From: a virus
IMG/VR virus record: IMGVR_UViG_3300035670_006607
Span: 1-34,767 of that record
Direction: 5' to 3' (one strand)
DNA: 34,767 nucleotides
The position numbers were made by a program, and so were the translations under genes. Within the stretch, counting starts at the first letter, position 1. Each line of letters begins with the position of its first letter. Of this stretch, positions 24,955 to 32,317 are shown piece by piece. The notes beneath the pieces were generated by a model. It ran no database searches. It was not told the DNA's origin and worked only from the letters and a program-made list of their open reading frames with translations.

Positions 24955-26357
24955 TGGCTTTTAGTAGAGGAACTTCTGAAAATTCAATTTTGTTTTTTAA
25001 TGGTGGTCATGATCACAACGGCGTTTCTTCTTCATTAATCAATACAAATTCATATTCAATATATGATTTTGTCGTTGGTAAAATTGGTGATTCGGCAAGA
25101 CAAAATAACCAGCAAAAAAATTATGATAATTTAAAAAATGTAATTACGAATATTGTTAAAACAGATATTCTTGGTCCATCTGGTGTGCGGTTGGGACCAA
25201 ATTCTGTTCAATCCGTAAACATAGCGGCTGGGGCTGTGACTGCTGGAGAGCTGGCTGCGAACATTGTCTTGGTTAATAATATTATATCAAGTGGAAATTT
25301 TGACGGAACGGTTGCTGCAAATGGAGTTATCACAAGTCAAGGTACATCTGGTTGGGCTATAACTAGTGCTGGAAGTGCTGTGTTTGATTCAACAGCGATA
25401 AGGGGAACGCTTACTGCAAGCGCAGTAAGCACTCCAGGTATTGATATTTTATCTAATGGTACATTAGTTGGTGGTGGTTTTACTCTCTACGGCAATGGTG
25501 CAATCGTTACATCAGGAGGTAATTTTCAAGTTGATGCATCTGGAAACCTTACAGCCAACAATGCAATTGTTACTGGAACGATATATGGCTCGTCTGGTCA
25601 AATTGCTGGTTGGACAATTGACGGGAACAACCTAACCGCTGGGGGTTTTCCTGGCTATATAACGATAGGTCCAACAGCGTACTCTCTAACAGGAGAGGCT
25701 GGTATGCAAATTGCTTATGACTCATATGCTACTAATTTAATTAGCGGAACTCTTATGCTTGAAGGAGAGGGTAATCTAATTGATTTAAACACATCTTCAC
25801 CAACAACGGTTACGATTAGTAATGGATTTAGTTCAACAATAATAGGCGCAACGGGTATTAATACAAACAACATTGCTGTGTCTGATGAAGCTGAAATGAG
25901 TACTGGAAGTGTTAACGGTGTTGGCATTAAGTACCCTGGGTGCACAACTGGTCCTGGCACACCGAATTACATGGGGCTAGTTTGGGACCAACCAGACATT
26001 AGAGGCACAGTGGATAATGTCGTATCAGCTGTTCTTGGAACAGTATCAGATGAAAGGTCAAAGTCATATATCTTAGACGCAGAAGATGTTTGGTTAAATA
26101 ATCTATATAATTCATTAAGGGTCGTGTCCTTCAACCCAGTAGATTTATTAGATAAAGATAATCTACATTTATATCCAAGAAGACTTGGTTTAATAGCGCA
26201 GGAGGTTAGGAATGTCCTGCCCGACCTGGTAGTTTCAGCAAATCCGTATGATGAGGAAGCTTTTCTTACAGTTAACTATCTTGGGCTGGTTCCTTATTTG
26301 ATACAGGCAGTGCAAGATTTAAATAATCGTGTTAAAGAATTGGAAAATGAGGTATAA
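24954..26357 (+). CDS. Tail fibre with self-cleaving S74 intramolecular chaperone
   Basis: A 467-residue fibre, start overlapping the previous stop. Residues about 60-330 are repetitive beta structure (GNFQVDASGNLTANNAIVTG, GTIYGSSGQIAGWTIDGNN). The last 103 residues are a Peptidase_S74 chaperone: SDERSK at 365-370 gives the S365/K370 dyad at the five-residue spacing of endosialidase chaperones, then LGLIAQEVRNVLPDLV and YLGLVPYLIQAVQDLNNRVKELE, a final coiled coil. The chaperone folds the trimer and is then cleaved off just before S365. The mature fibre would be about 364 residues. The -10 of the next gene overlaps this stop codon. Confidence 0.85.
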   Translation: MAFSRGTSENSILFFNGGHDHNGVSSSLINTNSYSIYDFVVGKIGDSARQNNQQKNYDNLKNVITNIVKTDILGPSGVRLGPNSVQSVNIAAGAVTAGELAANIVLVNNIISSGNFDGTVAANGVITSQGTSGWAITSAGSAVFDSTAIRGTLTASAVSTPGIDILSNGTLVGGGFTLYGNGAIVTSGGNFQVDASGNLTANNAIVTGTIYGSSGQIAGWTIDGNNLTAGGFPGYITIGPTAYSLTGEAGMQIAYDSYATNLISGTLMLEGEGNLIDLNTSSPTTVTISNGFSSTIIGATGINTNNIAVSDEAEMSTGSVNGVGIKYPGCTTGPGTPNYMGLVWDQPDIRGTVDNVVSAVLGTVSDERSKSYILDAEDVWLNNLYNSLRVVSFNPVDLLDKDNLHLYPRRLGLIAQEVRNVLPDLVVSANPYDEEAFLTVNYLGLVPYLIQAVQDLNNRVKELENEV

Positions 26358-26364
26358 TAGATAA
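26353..26364 (+). promoter_or_regulatory. -10 element, possible leaderless start
   Basis: A perfect TATAAT at 26353-26358 contains the TAA stop of the fibre gene and lies six bases (AGATAA) before ATG 26365. No TGn and only a poor -35 (TGTTAA, 26330-26335). GAGG at 26349-26352 is 12 bases from the ATG, so ordinary translation of a read-through message is also possible. Confidence 0.4.
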
Positions 26365-27030
26365 ATGGCTTACGAGAACTATTCCTTTGTTTCCTGGACT
26401 GATGGGACTCCGATATCATCAGACAGACTTGCACAAATGTCTATGAATATGGAACAAATTCGTGACTATAATGACTCCAAGCCATCTGGTGTTGTTGAGT
26501 TCGCAGAGACAACATCGGCTAATGTTGTTGCAAATGTTGGGGCAAACTCAACATCAATAATTGCTTTAACAAACCCCGATGGTGGTTCCGACCAAAGAGT
26601 AACAATTTCTGAAAATAGGTACTATAAAGTCACAGTTGTATTTCCAGGTTTTACTGTTTATAATAAAGGTGCGGAAGATTCGGTTCTTACGCTTCAAGTA
26701 TGGAGTGATATTTCTAACAATTATGAATCAACATCGCCAATTATGGAATGGGTGTTTTCTCCTTCACCACACATTTTTTACAACACCGCCAGTAATGCTA
26801 ATGTTGCAGCAACAAGTGGGAGTTTTAAGGCTGATTATGGAAGAGTCGGTGCAGGAACTTATACTTTATATGCAGAAAGCGGAGGCGGTTTGAATGCTGA
26901 ATCTTTTTCCGCATCTGTAAAAAGAACTTTTGGCACATCTGGCTCTACCAACGCTCCGCAGATTTCAGTTAATCCAACAGCTACCGAAAGATTGCAGATT
27001 ATTGTTGAAGATGCTGGCGCAAGTATTTAA
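26365..27030 (+). CDS. Minor tail protein
   Basis: A 221-residue protein. Its first 40 residues (SFVSWTDGTPISSDRLAQMSMNMEQIRDY) are a helical module that begins many actinophage minor tail proteins. The rest is Ser/Thr/Asn-rich beta sandwich (NRYYKVTVVFPGFTVYNKG, VLTLQVWSDIS, RVGAGTYTLYAESGGG), with no catalytic motif. It closes the tail-tip cluster and probably decorates the tip or fibres, perhaps as a receptor-binding or adhesion subunit. It is read as a complete gene; the next gene starts two bases after its stop. Confidence 0.6.
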   Translation: MAYENYSFVSWTDGTPISSDRLAQMSMNMEQIRDYNDSKPSGVVEFAETTSANVVANVGANSTSIIALTNPDGGSDQRVTISENRYYKVTVVFPGFTVYNKGAEDSVLTLQVWSDISNNYESTSPIMEWVFSPSPHIFYNTASNANVAATSGSFKADYGRVGAGTYTLYAESGGGLNAESFSASVKRTFGTSGSTNAPQISVNPTATERLQIIVEDAGASI

Positions 27031-27032
27031 GT

Positions 27033-27443
27033 ATGAGAGAGTTGGCATCTAAAAGAAAAGATGTTGAATGGTCAATTAGAAATGTTGGTGGTGAAAATAA
27101 TCCTAATTACGGTGGTGGAAAATACATAGATGACAAGGGCTATGTGCGGATACTAGCTCAAGATCACCCTTTTAGTATTAAAGGTTATATTTACGAGCAT
27201 CGTGCTGTATTTGAAGAATATTTAGGAAGGCTTCTGCAACCTTGGGAAACTGTGCATCATATAAATGAAATAAAAGTAGATAATCGTGTTAGCAACCTTT
27301 ATCTCTGCACAGTTCCTGAACATAGTGCTGTTCATAGAGAGGGAAAGAAGCCTAGTGATAGTCATCGGGAAAAAATGCGTGAGAATATGAACAAACGCAA
27401 TGCAGAAACAAGAGAAAAAAAGAAGAAACAAATTTTAAGATAA
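27033..27443 (+). CDS. HNH homing-type endonuclease
   Basis: A 136-residue free-standing nuclease. After an N-terminal GGENNPNYGGGKYIDDKGYVRI, the HNH core is YEHRAVFEEYLGR, then WETVHHINEIKVDNRVSNLYL, in which HH, the following N and the late N of RVSNL fit the beta-beta-alpha metal fold of the HNH_3 group. A C-terminal basic part (PSDSHREKMRENMNKRN and a Lys-rich end) resembles a NUMOD3-type DNA-binding helix. Such genes spread by cutting phage DNA that lacks them. It stands exactly at the tail/replication boundary and has no clear Shine-Dalgarno, both in keeping with a later insertion. Confidence 0.82.
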   Translation: MRELASKRKDVEWSIRNVGGENNPNYGGGKYIDDKGYVRILAQDHPFSIKGYIYEHRAVFEEYLGRLLQPWETVHHINEIKVDNRVSNLYLCTVPEHSAVHREGKKPSDSHREKMRENMNKRNAETREKKKKQILR

Positions 27444-27476
27444 ACTGTTTTTACACATATTGCCTCTGAGATGGTG

Positions 27477-27489
27477 TACAATTGACCTT
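27477..27489 (+). promoter_or_regulatory. -10 element, probably leaderless start of the replication block
   Basis: TACAAT at 27477-27482 lies seven bases (TGACCTT) before ATG 27490, with TG directly before it (TGTACAAT). No Shine-Dalgarno and no good -35 are visible. Placing transcription and translation starts together here excludes the in-frame TTG at 27460, which would lie upstream of the -10. Confidence 0.5.
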
Positions 27490-28656
27490 ATGAAAATATG
27501 CGAAGCACAAGGTTGTGACCAAGAGTTTCAACCAAACACAGCAAATCACAAGTATGCAGATAAAGACTGTCGTAAATCAATTGACAGTACTGGTATCTGC
27601 AAGTATAGACGACAGAAAGGTTTATTTGAAGTGCCAAAAGATCCAATCACTGGTGAACAACCAGTTTCAGACCCAGAGTTGAGAGTCTCTTTTACAAGAC
27701 TCCAACAAGAATATAATAAGTTGAAAACAAAGAGTGATGATTTGGCTAGTGCAGTTTATCAAGCTGTAAGAGATGACATGGCTGACAATAAGTACAAGCC
27801 AGTCCCGAAGCCAGTTCTTAGTAAGAAGAAAAGCGGAGAAGAAGTAGCTGTTGCTGTCATTGCTGACTGGCAACTTGCCAAAATCACTCCTGATTATAAT
27901 TCACAAGTATGTGAAGAAAGAATTTATAAATTTGCTGAGAAGATTATTAATCTTACTGAAATCCAAAGACGAGATCATCCAGTTCGTGAACTTAGAATTT
28001 GGGCTTTGGGCGACATTATTGAAGGTGAATTGATCTTTCCAGGTCAATCATTCTTGGTTGATGGTGGTTTGTATAGACAGATCACGGTTGATGGACCAAG
28101 AATTCTTAAGAATTTTATTAACATCATGCTTGAAAACTTTGAAAAAGTTACATTTGTTGGTGTGATTGGTAATCATGGTTCTATCGGCGGCAGGGCGAGA
28201 AGAGATCATGACCCTGAAACAAACGGTGACAGAATGCTCTATCGCATCGCCCAATTGATGTTTGAAAATGAAAAGAGGATTGAGTTCAAGATTCCAGATG
28301 GTCGTGGTGAGCGTCATTGGTATGCAATTGACAAGATTGGTAATTACAAAGCAATGCTTTGTCACGGCGATCAATTCGGTAGCTTGTCTTCATTTTATTC
28401 TTTCCAAAAGAAAGCGTATGGTTGGAAGATCGGTGCATTGAGTGAAGATTTTGACGATATCTACATTGGTCATTTTCATACGCCAACTAAGATGACATTT
28501 AATACCGTTCAATTGAGAATTTCAGGAAGTCCTGAGTCTGTAAACACATATGCTGCCGAAGTTCTAGCCGCAGTTGGAAGACCATCGCAATCGCTATACT
28601 TCGTACACCCTGAGAAAGGAATGGTAACAGCAGAGTATAACTGCTGGTTGGACTAA
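27490..28656 (+). CDS. Calcineurin-like metallophosphoesterase with N-terminal zinc motif
   Basis: A 388-residue protein. The phosphoesterase signature is complete in order: ADWQLAK (D126, Gln where DxH is usual), LGDIIEGE (G174-D175), GNHG (227-230), CHGDQ (291-295) and GHFHTP (327-332). These bind two metals in nucleases such as SbcD/Mre11 and in phosphatases. Residues 1-38 hold CEAQGCDQEF, then C27 and C37, a likely zinc finger, and residues 67-100 look like a coiled coil. The zinc finger and the place at the head of the replication genes suggest a nucleic-acid substrate, for instance a repair or end-processing nuclease; this is inference. ATG 27490 is chosen over TTG 27460 because of the -10. 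Confidence 0.75.
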   Translation: MKICEAQGCDQEFQPNTANHKYADKDCRKSIDSTGICKYRRQKGLFEVPKDPITGEQPVSDPELRVSFTRLQQEYNKLKTKSDDLASAVYQAVRDDMADNKYKPVPKPVLSKKKSGEEVAVAVIADWQLAKITPDYNSQVCEERIYKFAEKIINLTEIQRRDHPVRELRIWALGDIIEGELIFPGQSFLVDGGLYRQITVDGPRILKNFINIMLENFEKVTFVGVIGNHGSIGGRARRDHDPETNGDRMLYRIAQLMFENEKRIEFKIPDGRGERHWYAIDKIGNYKAMLCHGDQFGSLSSFYSFQKKAYGWKIGALSEDFDDIYIGHFHTPTKMTFNTVQLRISGSPESVNTYAAEVLAAVGRPSQSLYFVHPEKGMVTAEYNCWLD

Positions 28657-28657
28657 T

Positions 28658-28882
28658 ATGAAATCTAAAGTAACTGGGTTCTACTGCAGAGTGTGCACTG
28701 GGAAAATGTTCACAGGGCAGCAGTATTATGCTTTTCAAAAAAATTATATTGATTTGACTTGTATTAAATGTTCTAATTCAGTAGATGTTGAGGTGAGAAA
28801 ATTCAATAAAATACTTGATGCACTAGGTTTTAAGAAGCTAGAGGAGCGTTATGAACTTGCAGACCAAAATAGTTCTAAATAA
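28658..28882 (+). CDS. Small zinc-ribbon-like protein
   Basis: A 74-residue protein with two CxxC knuckles, CRVC at residues 10-13 and CIKC at 35-38, 21 residues apart, as in zinc ribbons. Between them is an aromatic stretch (FTGQQYYAFQKNYIDLTC) and after them a charged helix (FNKILDALGFKKLEERYEL). I cannot name a family; a DNA- or RNA-polymerase-interacting or DNA-binding role would fit the fold but is not shown. It follows the phosphoesterase stop by one base and its end overlaps the next gene by 32 bases. Confidence 0.6.
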   Translation: MKSKVTGFYCRVCTGKMFTGQQYYAFQKNYIDLTCIKCSNSVDVEVRKFNKILDALGFKKLEERYELADQNSSK

Positions 28883-29291
28883 ATTTTATAAATATTCAAA
28901 CACAATTGTTAAAGTAAAAAAAATTACTAAAAATCTTAATAAGATTATAGTAACTGATTTAACAACTAAAGAGGAAATGGTTATGCCATTTGAAGGTGCT
29001 GAATTGATTATGCATAGGATTTATACGATTGGTGAAGTAGCTAAGATTGTAGAGAAAAGAGCTGATACCATTAGGAAATATGAAAAGAAGGGTCTTATCC
29101 CCAGCGGTAAAAAGTTTAATGAAACATGTCAAAGTTATAAAAATTGGCGATATTATGATAGAGAAGATGTTTATGATATGGTATCATTTTTTAACGGCAG
29201 AACGCCAGGAAGACCTGTTGTAAACAATAGAACAAGTGCGCAAGCTAAGGTAATAAGAATAACAGAAAAAGTCAAACTAGGAAGAAGGTAA
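28851..29291 (+). CDS. MerR-type winged-helix DNA-binding protein
   Basis: A 146-residue regulator-like protein. Residues about 57-115 are a MerR-type winged helix: IYTIGEVAKIVEKRADTIRK, then YEKKGLIPSG and WRYYDREDVYDMV, the typical wing and return. The first 55 residues form a small beta domain (IVKVKKITKNLNKIIVTDL). After the helix-turn-helix comes NGRTPGRPVV, resembling an AT-hook core, and a basic end. It has no effector-binding domain, so it may be an Xis-like or architectural DNA binder as well as a transcription factor. GGAG precedes ATG 28851; the start overlaps the zinc gene. Confidence 0.7.
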   Translation: MNLQTKIVLNKFYKYSNTIVKVKKITKNLNKIIVTDLTTKEEMVMPFEGAELIMHRIYTIGEVAKIVEKRADTIRKYEKKGLIPSGKKFNETCQSYKNWRYYDREDVYDMVSFFNGRTPGRPVVNNRTSAQAKVIRITEKVKLGRR

Positions 29292-29292
29292 T

Positions 29293-29502
29293 ATGACAAC
29301 ACCACTTAATGAAAATCAAGTAGAGCTTTGGGCTTCGGTAGGGATTACGAAGAACCTTGGAAACTATGAATCACTTCGTCTAGATGCTGGAGCAAGGGTA
29401 ATTGCATCAAGCATTGACGATGAAAAGTCTTGGAGCAAATTGTGGGATTCAATTGATTCCCAAATTGAGGCGAAGCTTCAAGAGCTTGACGCTGAGAAGT
29501 AA
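29293..29502 (+). CDS. Small conserved-type phage protein, function unknown
   Basis: A 69-residue acidic protein. Its middle, GITKNLGNYESLRLDAGARV, follows the 'NLGxYES...DxG' pattern I associate with small proteins next to replication genes in actinophages, and the last third is helical (EKSWSKLWDSIDSQIEAKLQELDAEK). The known patterns carry no assigned function. It starts two bases after the MerR-like gene behind GGAAGAAGG and its stop abuts the WhiB start (TAATTG), so it sits in a translationally coupled string. Confidence 0.6.
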   Translation: MTTPLNENQVELWASVGITKNLGNYESLRLDAGARVIASSIDDEKSWSKLWDSIDSQIEAKLQELDAEK

Positions 29503-29793
29503 TTGAAGAATTGGAGAGACCAAGCCCTTTGCGCTGTAGATAAAAATTCTTATTTTTGGTTTTCGTATGACTATCAAGAAGTAGAATACGCAAAAAATAT
29601 TTGTAAAAAATGCACTGTAAGACAGCAGTGTTTAACTAGTGCATGGAAGGAAAATTTTATCTACGGCGTTAATGGCGGTCTTTCTGAATTTGATATACTG
29701 CTGGAGACATGGAAGAAAGCGAAGAGAGAAGATGATAGCAACTGGTCAAGAACTGATAAATTACTTCAAAAGCTACTGCGAAAAATCAAATAA
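29503..29793 (+). CDS. whiB: WhiB-family iron-sulfur transcription regulator
   Basis: A 96-residue protein with the hallmark WhiB layout: W4-R5 and C10 (WRDQALC), then C34, C37 and C43 (NICKKCTVRQQC), spacing C-x23-C-x2-C-x5-C, which bind a 4Fe-4S cluster. The turn usually written G[VI]WGG is GVNGG (55-59), with Asn for the aromatic residue. A basic end (KLLQKLLRKIK) is the DNA-binding tail. WhiB proteins bind sigma-A region 4 and redirect transcription in Actinobacteria; a mycobacteriophage TM4 member blocks host division genes. The start is TTG 29503, directly at the previous stop. It is the strongest host indicator in the window. Confidence 0.92.
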   Translation: MKNWRDQALCAVDKNSYFWFSYDYQEVEYAKNICKKCTVRQQCLTSAWKENFIYGVNGGLSEFDILLETWKKAKREDDSNWSRTDKLLQKLLRKIK

Positions 29794-30037
29794 ATTATTC
29801 ATTCCAGACTCACCACGACAAGAGTCAGTTGCTGATTCTCTGGTTAGTTTTTATAAAACTGATAACCTAAGGCTTGGAGTTGAGAGCTTTATCAAAAGCA
29901 GACCTGGACCTTTTTTGATATTTGATTTTGCTATAGAGTCAAGAACTTTTGTAGAAAAGGCGGAGTTTGATAAAAAATCTGGTGATAAATTTAAGTCCAT
30001 AGTGGAAGAAACTAAAAAGAGAATGGAGACAGAGTGA
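29732..30037 (+). CDS. Unknown protein before the helicase gene
   Basis: A 101-residue protein that I do not recognise. ATG 29732 is chosen because GAAGAGAGAAG precedes it; an earlier ATG at 29639 in the same frame would bury the gene in WhiB and adds a sequence without protein-like character. It overlaps the 3' end of whiB by 62 bases. The core (RQESVADSLVSFYKTDNLRLG, then KSRPGPFLIFDFAIESRTF) is mixed helix and strand, and the end is a charged helix. Its stop overlaps the helicase start (GTGA), so a helicase-loader or accessory role is possible by position only. Confidence 0.55.
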   Translation: MIATGQELINYFKSYCEKSNKLFIPDSPRQESVADSLVSFYKTDNLRLGVESFIKSRPGPFLIFDFAIESRTFVEKAEFDKKSGDKFKSIVEETKKRMETE

Positions 30038-31248
30038 ATTACGAAGTAAGACTTCTAAATTCTATTGTTGATACCCAAGACTATGTAACTGCTGTGAATA
30101 GCGGTGTTGAAAATGTATTTTTGGAATATCGTGATGTTTGGAATTTTATAGTTTCTCATTATGAAACACACAGCAAAGTTCCGTCAAAGGAAACAGTGAA
30201 GCAACATCACCAGGATTTTGAATTCATTTCCACTCCAGAGCCAATTGCTTACTACATTGATGAGGCAAAGAAAGAATCTCTTTCGTATCAGACCAGAGGT
30301 ATTGTTGCTAAGGCGCATGGTCTTATCAATGAGTCTGGTCCTAAAGAGGCTTTATCATTTTTGATGGAAGAAACTTCAAAGCTTTATAAGTTTTCATCAA
30401 ACCTAAAAGACACCGATCTTGCTGGGGAATGGAAAGACAGAGTTAGGGACTTAAAAGCCAGATCTCTCAATCCTAAAGCAATTGCTGGAATCCCTAGCGG
30501 TATTGATGTTATTGACAAGGTATTTGGCGGTTGGCAATCGGGTGACTTTATTGTTCTTCTTGGCTGGACTGGCGTTGGCAAATCCTTTATCGCAAGACTG
30601 TTCGCTGTTAATGCTTGGAAAGCTGGCTATAGACCATTGATCATTTCTTTGGAGATGAATAAACAACAAGAAGGACAGAGACTTGACACGCTTTTGAATA
30701 ACGGCGAGGGGCACTTTACAAACACAGACTTGATTAAAGCCAACCCAGGAATTGTTGATGGCTATGAGAAGTGGGCAGAGGCTACTTTTGAAGGTAAGCA
30801 TGCTATTCACCTTGTTACATCAGAGGGGCTTGAAACAGCAGACCAAAACATGGTGCAAGCAAAGATTGATCAGTATCATCCTGATATGGTTATTCTTGAC
30901 TACCACAGCTTGTTTGATGATTCAAGCGGTGCTAAGAATGAAACAGAAAAGGCTAAGAATCTTTCTAAGGCATTCAAGCGAATTGCGGTAAAAAATGGCA
31001 TCCCGATCATAGATGTTGCCGCAGTAACAATGTCTGATGGTCACTCAGAGAGACCACCAGAGCTAGAAGAGGTTGCGTGGAGTAAGCAGTTGGCTTACGA
31101 TGCCGATCTTGTACTTGCTATTCACAGAGAACTATCATCTGATTTGTTTCAGGTGGTGTCAAGAAAAGTCCGTAGAGCGTCACACTTTGGTTTCTACCTT
31201 AGATGGAATCTAGAAACTGGTAAGTGGGCAGAAGAGTGGGATATTTAA
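30034..31248 (+). CDS. DnaB-type replicative helicase
   Basis: A 404-residue RecA-fold ATPase. Walker A is GWTGVGKS at 177-184 and Walker B MVILDYHS at 285-292. It is preceded by SGIDVIDKVFGGWQSGDFIV, the usual lead-in of DnaB/Twinkle helicases, and followed by AKNLSKAFKRIAVKNGIPIIDVA (sensor region) and a late SRKVRRA basic finger. The N-terminal 120 residues are a DnaB-N-like helical part. It would unwind the phage fork with the primase two genes on. GTG 30034 overlaps the previous TGA; the end overlaps the next ATG (TAATG). Confidence 0.88.
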   Translation: MNYEVRLLNSIVDTQDYVTAVNSGVENVFLEYRDVWNFIVSHYETHSKVPSKETVKQHHQDFEFISTPEPIAYYIDEAKKESLSYQTRGIVAKAHGLINESGPKEALSFLMEETSKLYKFSSNLKDTDLAGEWKDRVRDLKARSLNPKAIAGIPSGIDVIDKVFGGWQSGDFIVLLGWTGVGKSFIARLFAVNAWKAGYRPLIISLEMNKQQEGQRLDTLLNNGEGHFTNTDLIKANPGIVDGYEKWAEATFEGKHAIHLVTSEGLETADQNMVQAKIDQYHPDMVILDYHSLFDDSSGAKNETEKAKNLSKAFKRIAVKNGIPIIDVAAVTMSDGHSERPPELEEVAWSKQLAYDADLVLAIHRELSSDLFQVVSRKVRRASHFGFYLRWNLETGKWAEEWDI

Positions 31249-31415
31249 TGAAGACTGTAGTCAAAGGCGAAGTAAAAGATATTGAAACCCTCAGCAGGCT
31301 TAGAACCTGGATGGAGGATGAAGCTCGTAAGAAATATGGCAATTTTGGTAAAACTAAGTTGATCACAGACTATGATGCAGGTAGGGATGTCTACAAATTC
31401 AAACTTCTTAGCTAG
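31248..31415 (+). CDS. Small protein between helicase and primase genes
   Basis: A 55-residue basic protein starting at ATG 31248, which overlaps the helicase stop. An upstream in-frame ATG at 31224 lies inside the helicase gene and is less likely. Visible features are ETLSRLRTWMEDEARKKYG and DYDAGRDVYKFKLLS. No family is recognised. Its last 29 bases overlap the primase gene in another frame. Strict packing between two replication genes argues that it is translated; a helicase-primase link would be speculation. Confidence 0.5.
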   Translation: MKTVVKGEVKDIETLSRLRTWMEDEARKKYGNFGKTKLITDYDAGRDVYKFKLLS

Positions 31416-32307
31416 TTCTATTGAGGAAGAGATACTGTCGTTATTTAATAACTACAATGTCTCAATTCAAAGTGCTAATGGTGAAGAGTTAAATGTCTAT
31501 TGTCCTTTTCACAAGAATACGCATAGCGCCGCTATGTATATCAATGTTAGAACTGGTCTATGGCAATGCTTTAATCCGTCATGCGGTAAGAAAGGTAATT
31601 TTAGACAGCTATATTTTAATGTTACTGGTAAGACCTACAGTAAACACATAGAGCTGGACAGTCACAAGCTTGATAAAGAGCTAAACAGTTATAAGTATCA
31701 AGTTGAAGATGTTAATGAGTTATCAATTGATAATTTGATGATAGACTACGAAGATCAATCTGATCTATTACAAACAATGATTGAGCGTGGTTTGGATATT
31801 AATACAATGAGGCACTTTGAGGTTGGATTTTCATCTGAAAAGAACCGTGTTGTAATCCCAGTCAGGTCTCATAATTATGAGCTAGTAGGATTAATTGGCA
31901 GAGCAATTGAGTCAACTCAACAGCCTAGATATCTATACAATAAAGGCTTTAAGCGAGCAGATGTGTTATTCAACATTCATAATGCCAAGAATTACAATTC
32001 GGTTATTGTAGTTGAAGGTAGTGTTGATTGCATGTTTGTTCATCAAGCTGGTTTTCCAAATGTAGTAGCAACACTTGGTGCTGCAGTGTCAAAAAATCAA
32101 GGGAATATGATAAGACGGTTTTTTGATAAAGTTATCTTGTTTTGTGACAATGATGATGCTGGTATGGCAATGAGATGTGCTATGATAGAGATGTGCCGAG
32201 GCAAAGAAATCTCGGTAGCAAGAATCCCCGAAGGAGTTAAAGACCCTGCGGAGATGACTAAAGAACAAATAGCAGAAGCTATAAACAACAAAGAAATAAT
32301 CATATAG
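31387..32307 (+). CDS. DnaG-type primase (zinc and Toprim domains)
   Basis: A 306-residue primase. The CHC2-type zinc domain has C39, H42, C61 and C66 (CPFHKNTHS, then LWQCFNPSCGKKGNF). The Toprim catalytic core is present: VVEGSVD at 208-214 (general base Glu) and DNDDAG at 254-259 (metal ligands), followed by the DPAE motif. It is shorter than bacterial DnaG (about 580) as it lacks the C-terminal helicase-binding domain. ATG 31387 is preferred to ATG 31372 because AGG lies five bases upstream. It would lay primers for the DnaE-type polymerase encoded downstream. Confidence 0.88.
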   Translation: MSTNSNFLASSIEEEILSLFNNYNVSIQSANGEELNVYCPFHKNTHSAAMYINVRTGLWQCFNPSCGKKGNFRQLYFNVTGKTYSKHIELDSHKLDKELNSYKYQVEDVNELSIDNLMIDYEDQSDLLQTMIERGLDINTMRHFEVGFSSEKNRVVIPVRSHNYELVGLIGRAIESTQQPRYLYNKGFKRADVLFNIHNAKNYNSVIVVEGSVDCMFVHQAGFPNVVATLGAAVSKNQGNMIRRFFDKVILFCDNDDAGMAMRCAMIEMCRGKEISVARIPEGVKDPAEMTKEQIAEAINNKEIII

Positions 32308-32317
32308 GAGACAAAAC

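Noticed and set aside
27460-27489. Upstream TTG start for the metallophosphoesterase
   Set aside because: It lies before the -10 element, has no Shine-Dalgarno, and the added residues do not look like protein.
29639-29731. Upstream ATG start for the gene before the helicase
   Set aside because: It would overlap whiB by 155 bases; ATG 29732 has a purine-rich binding site.
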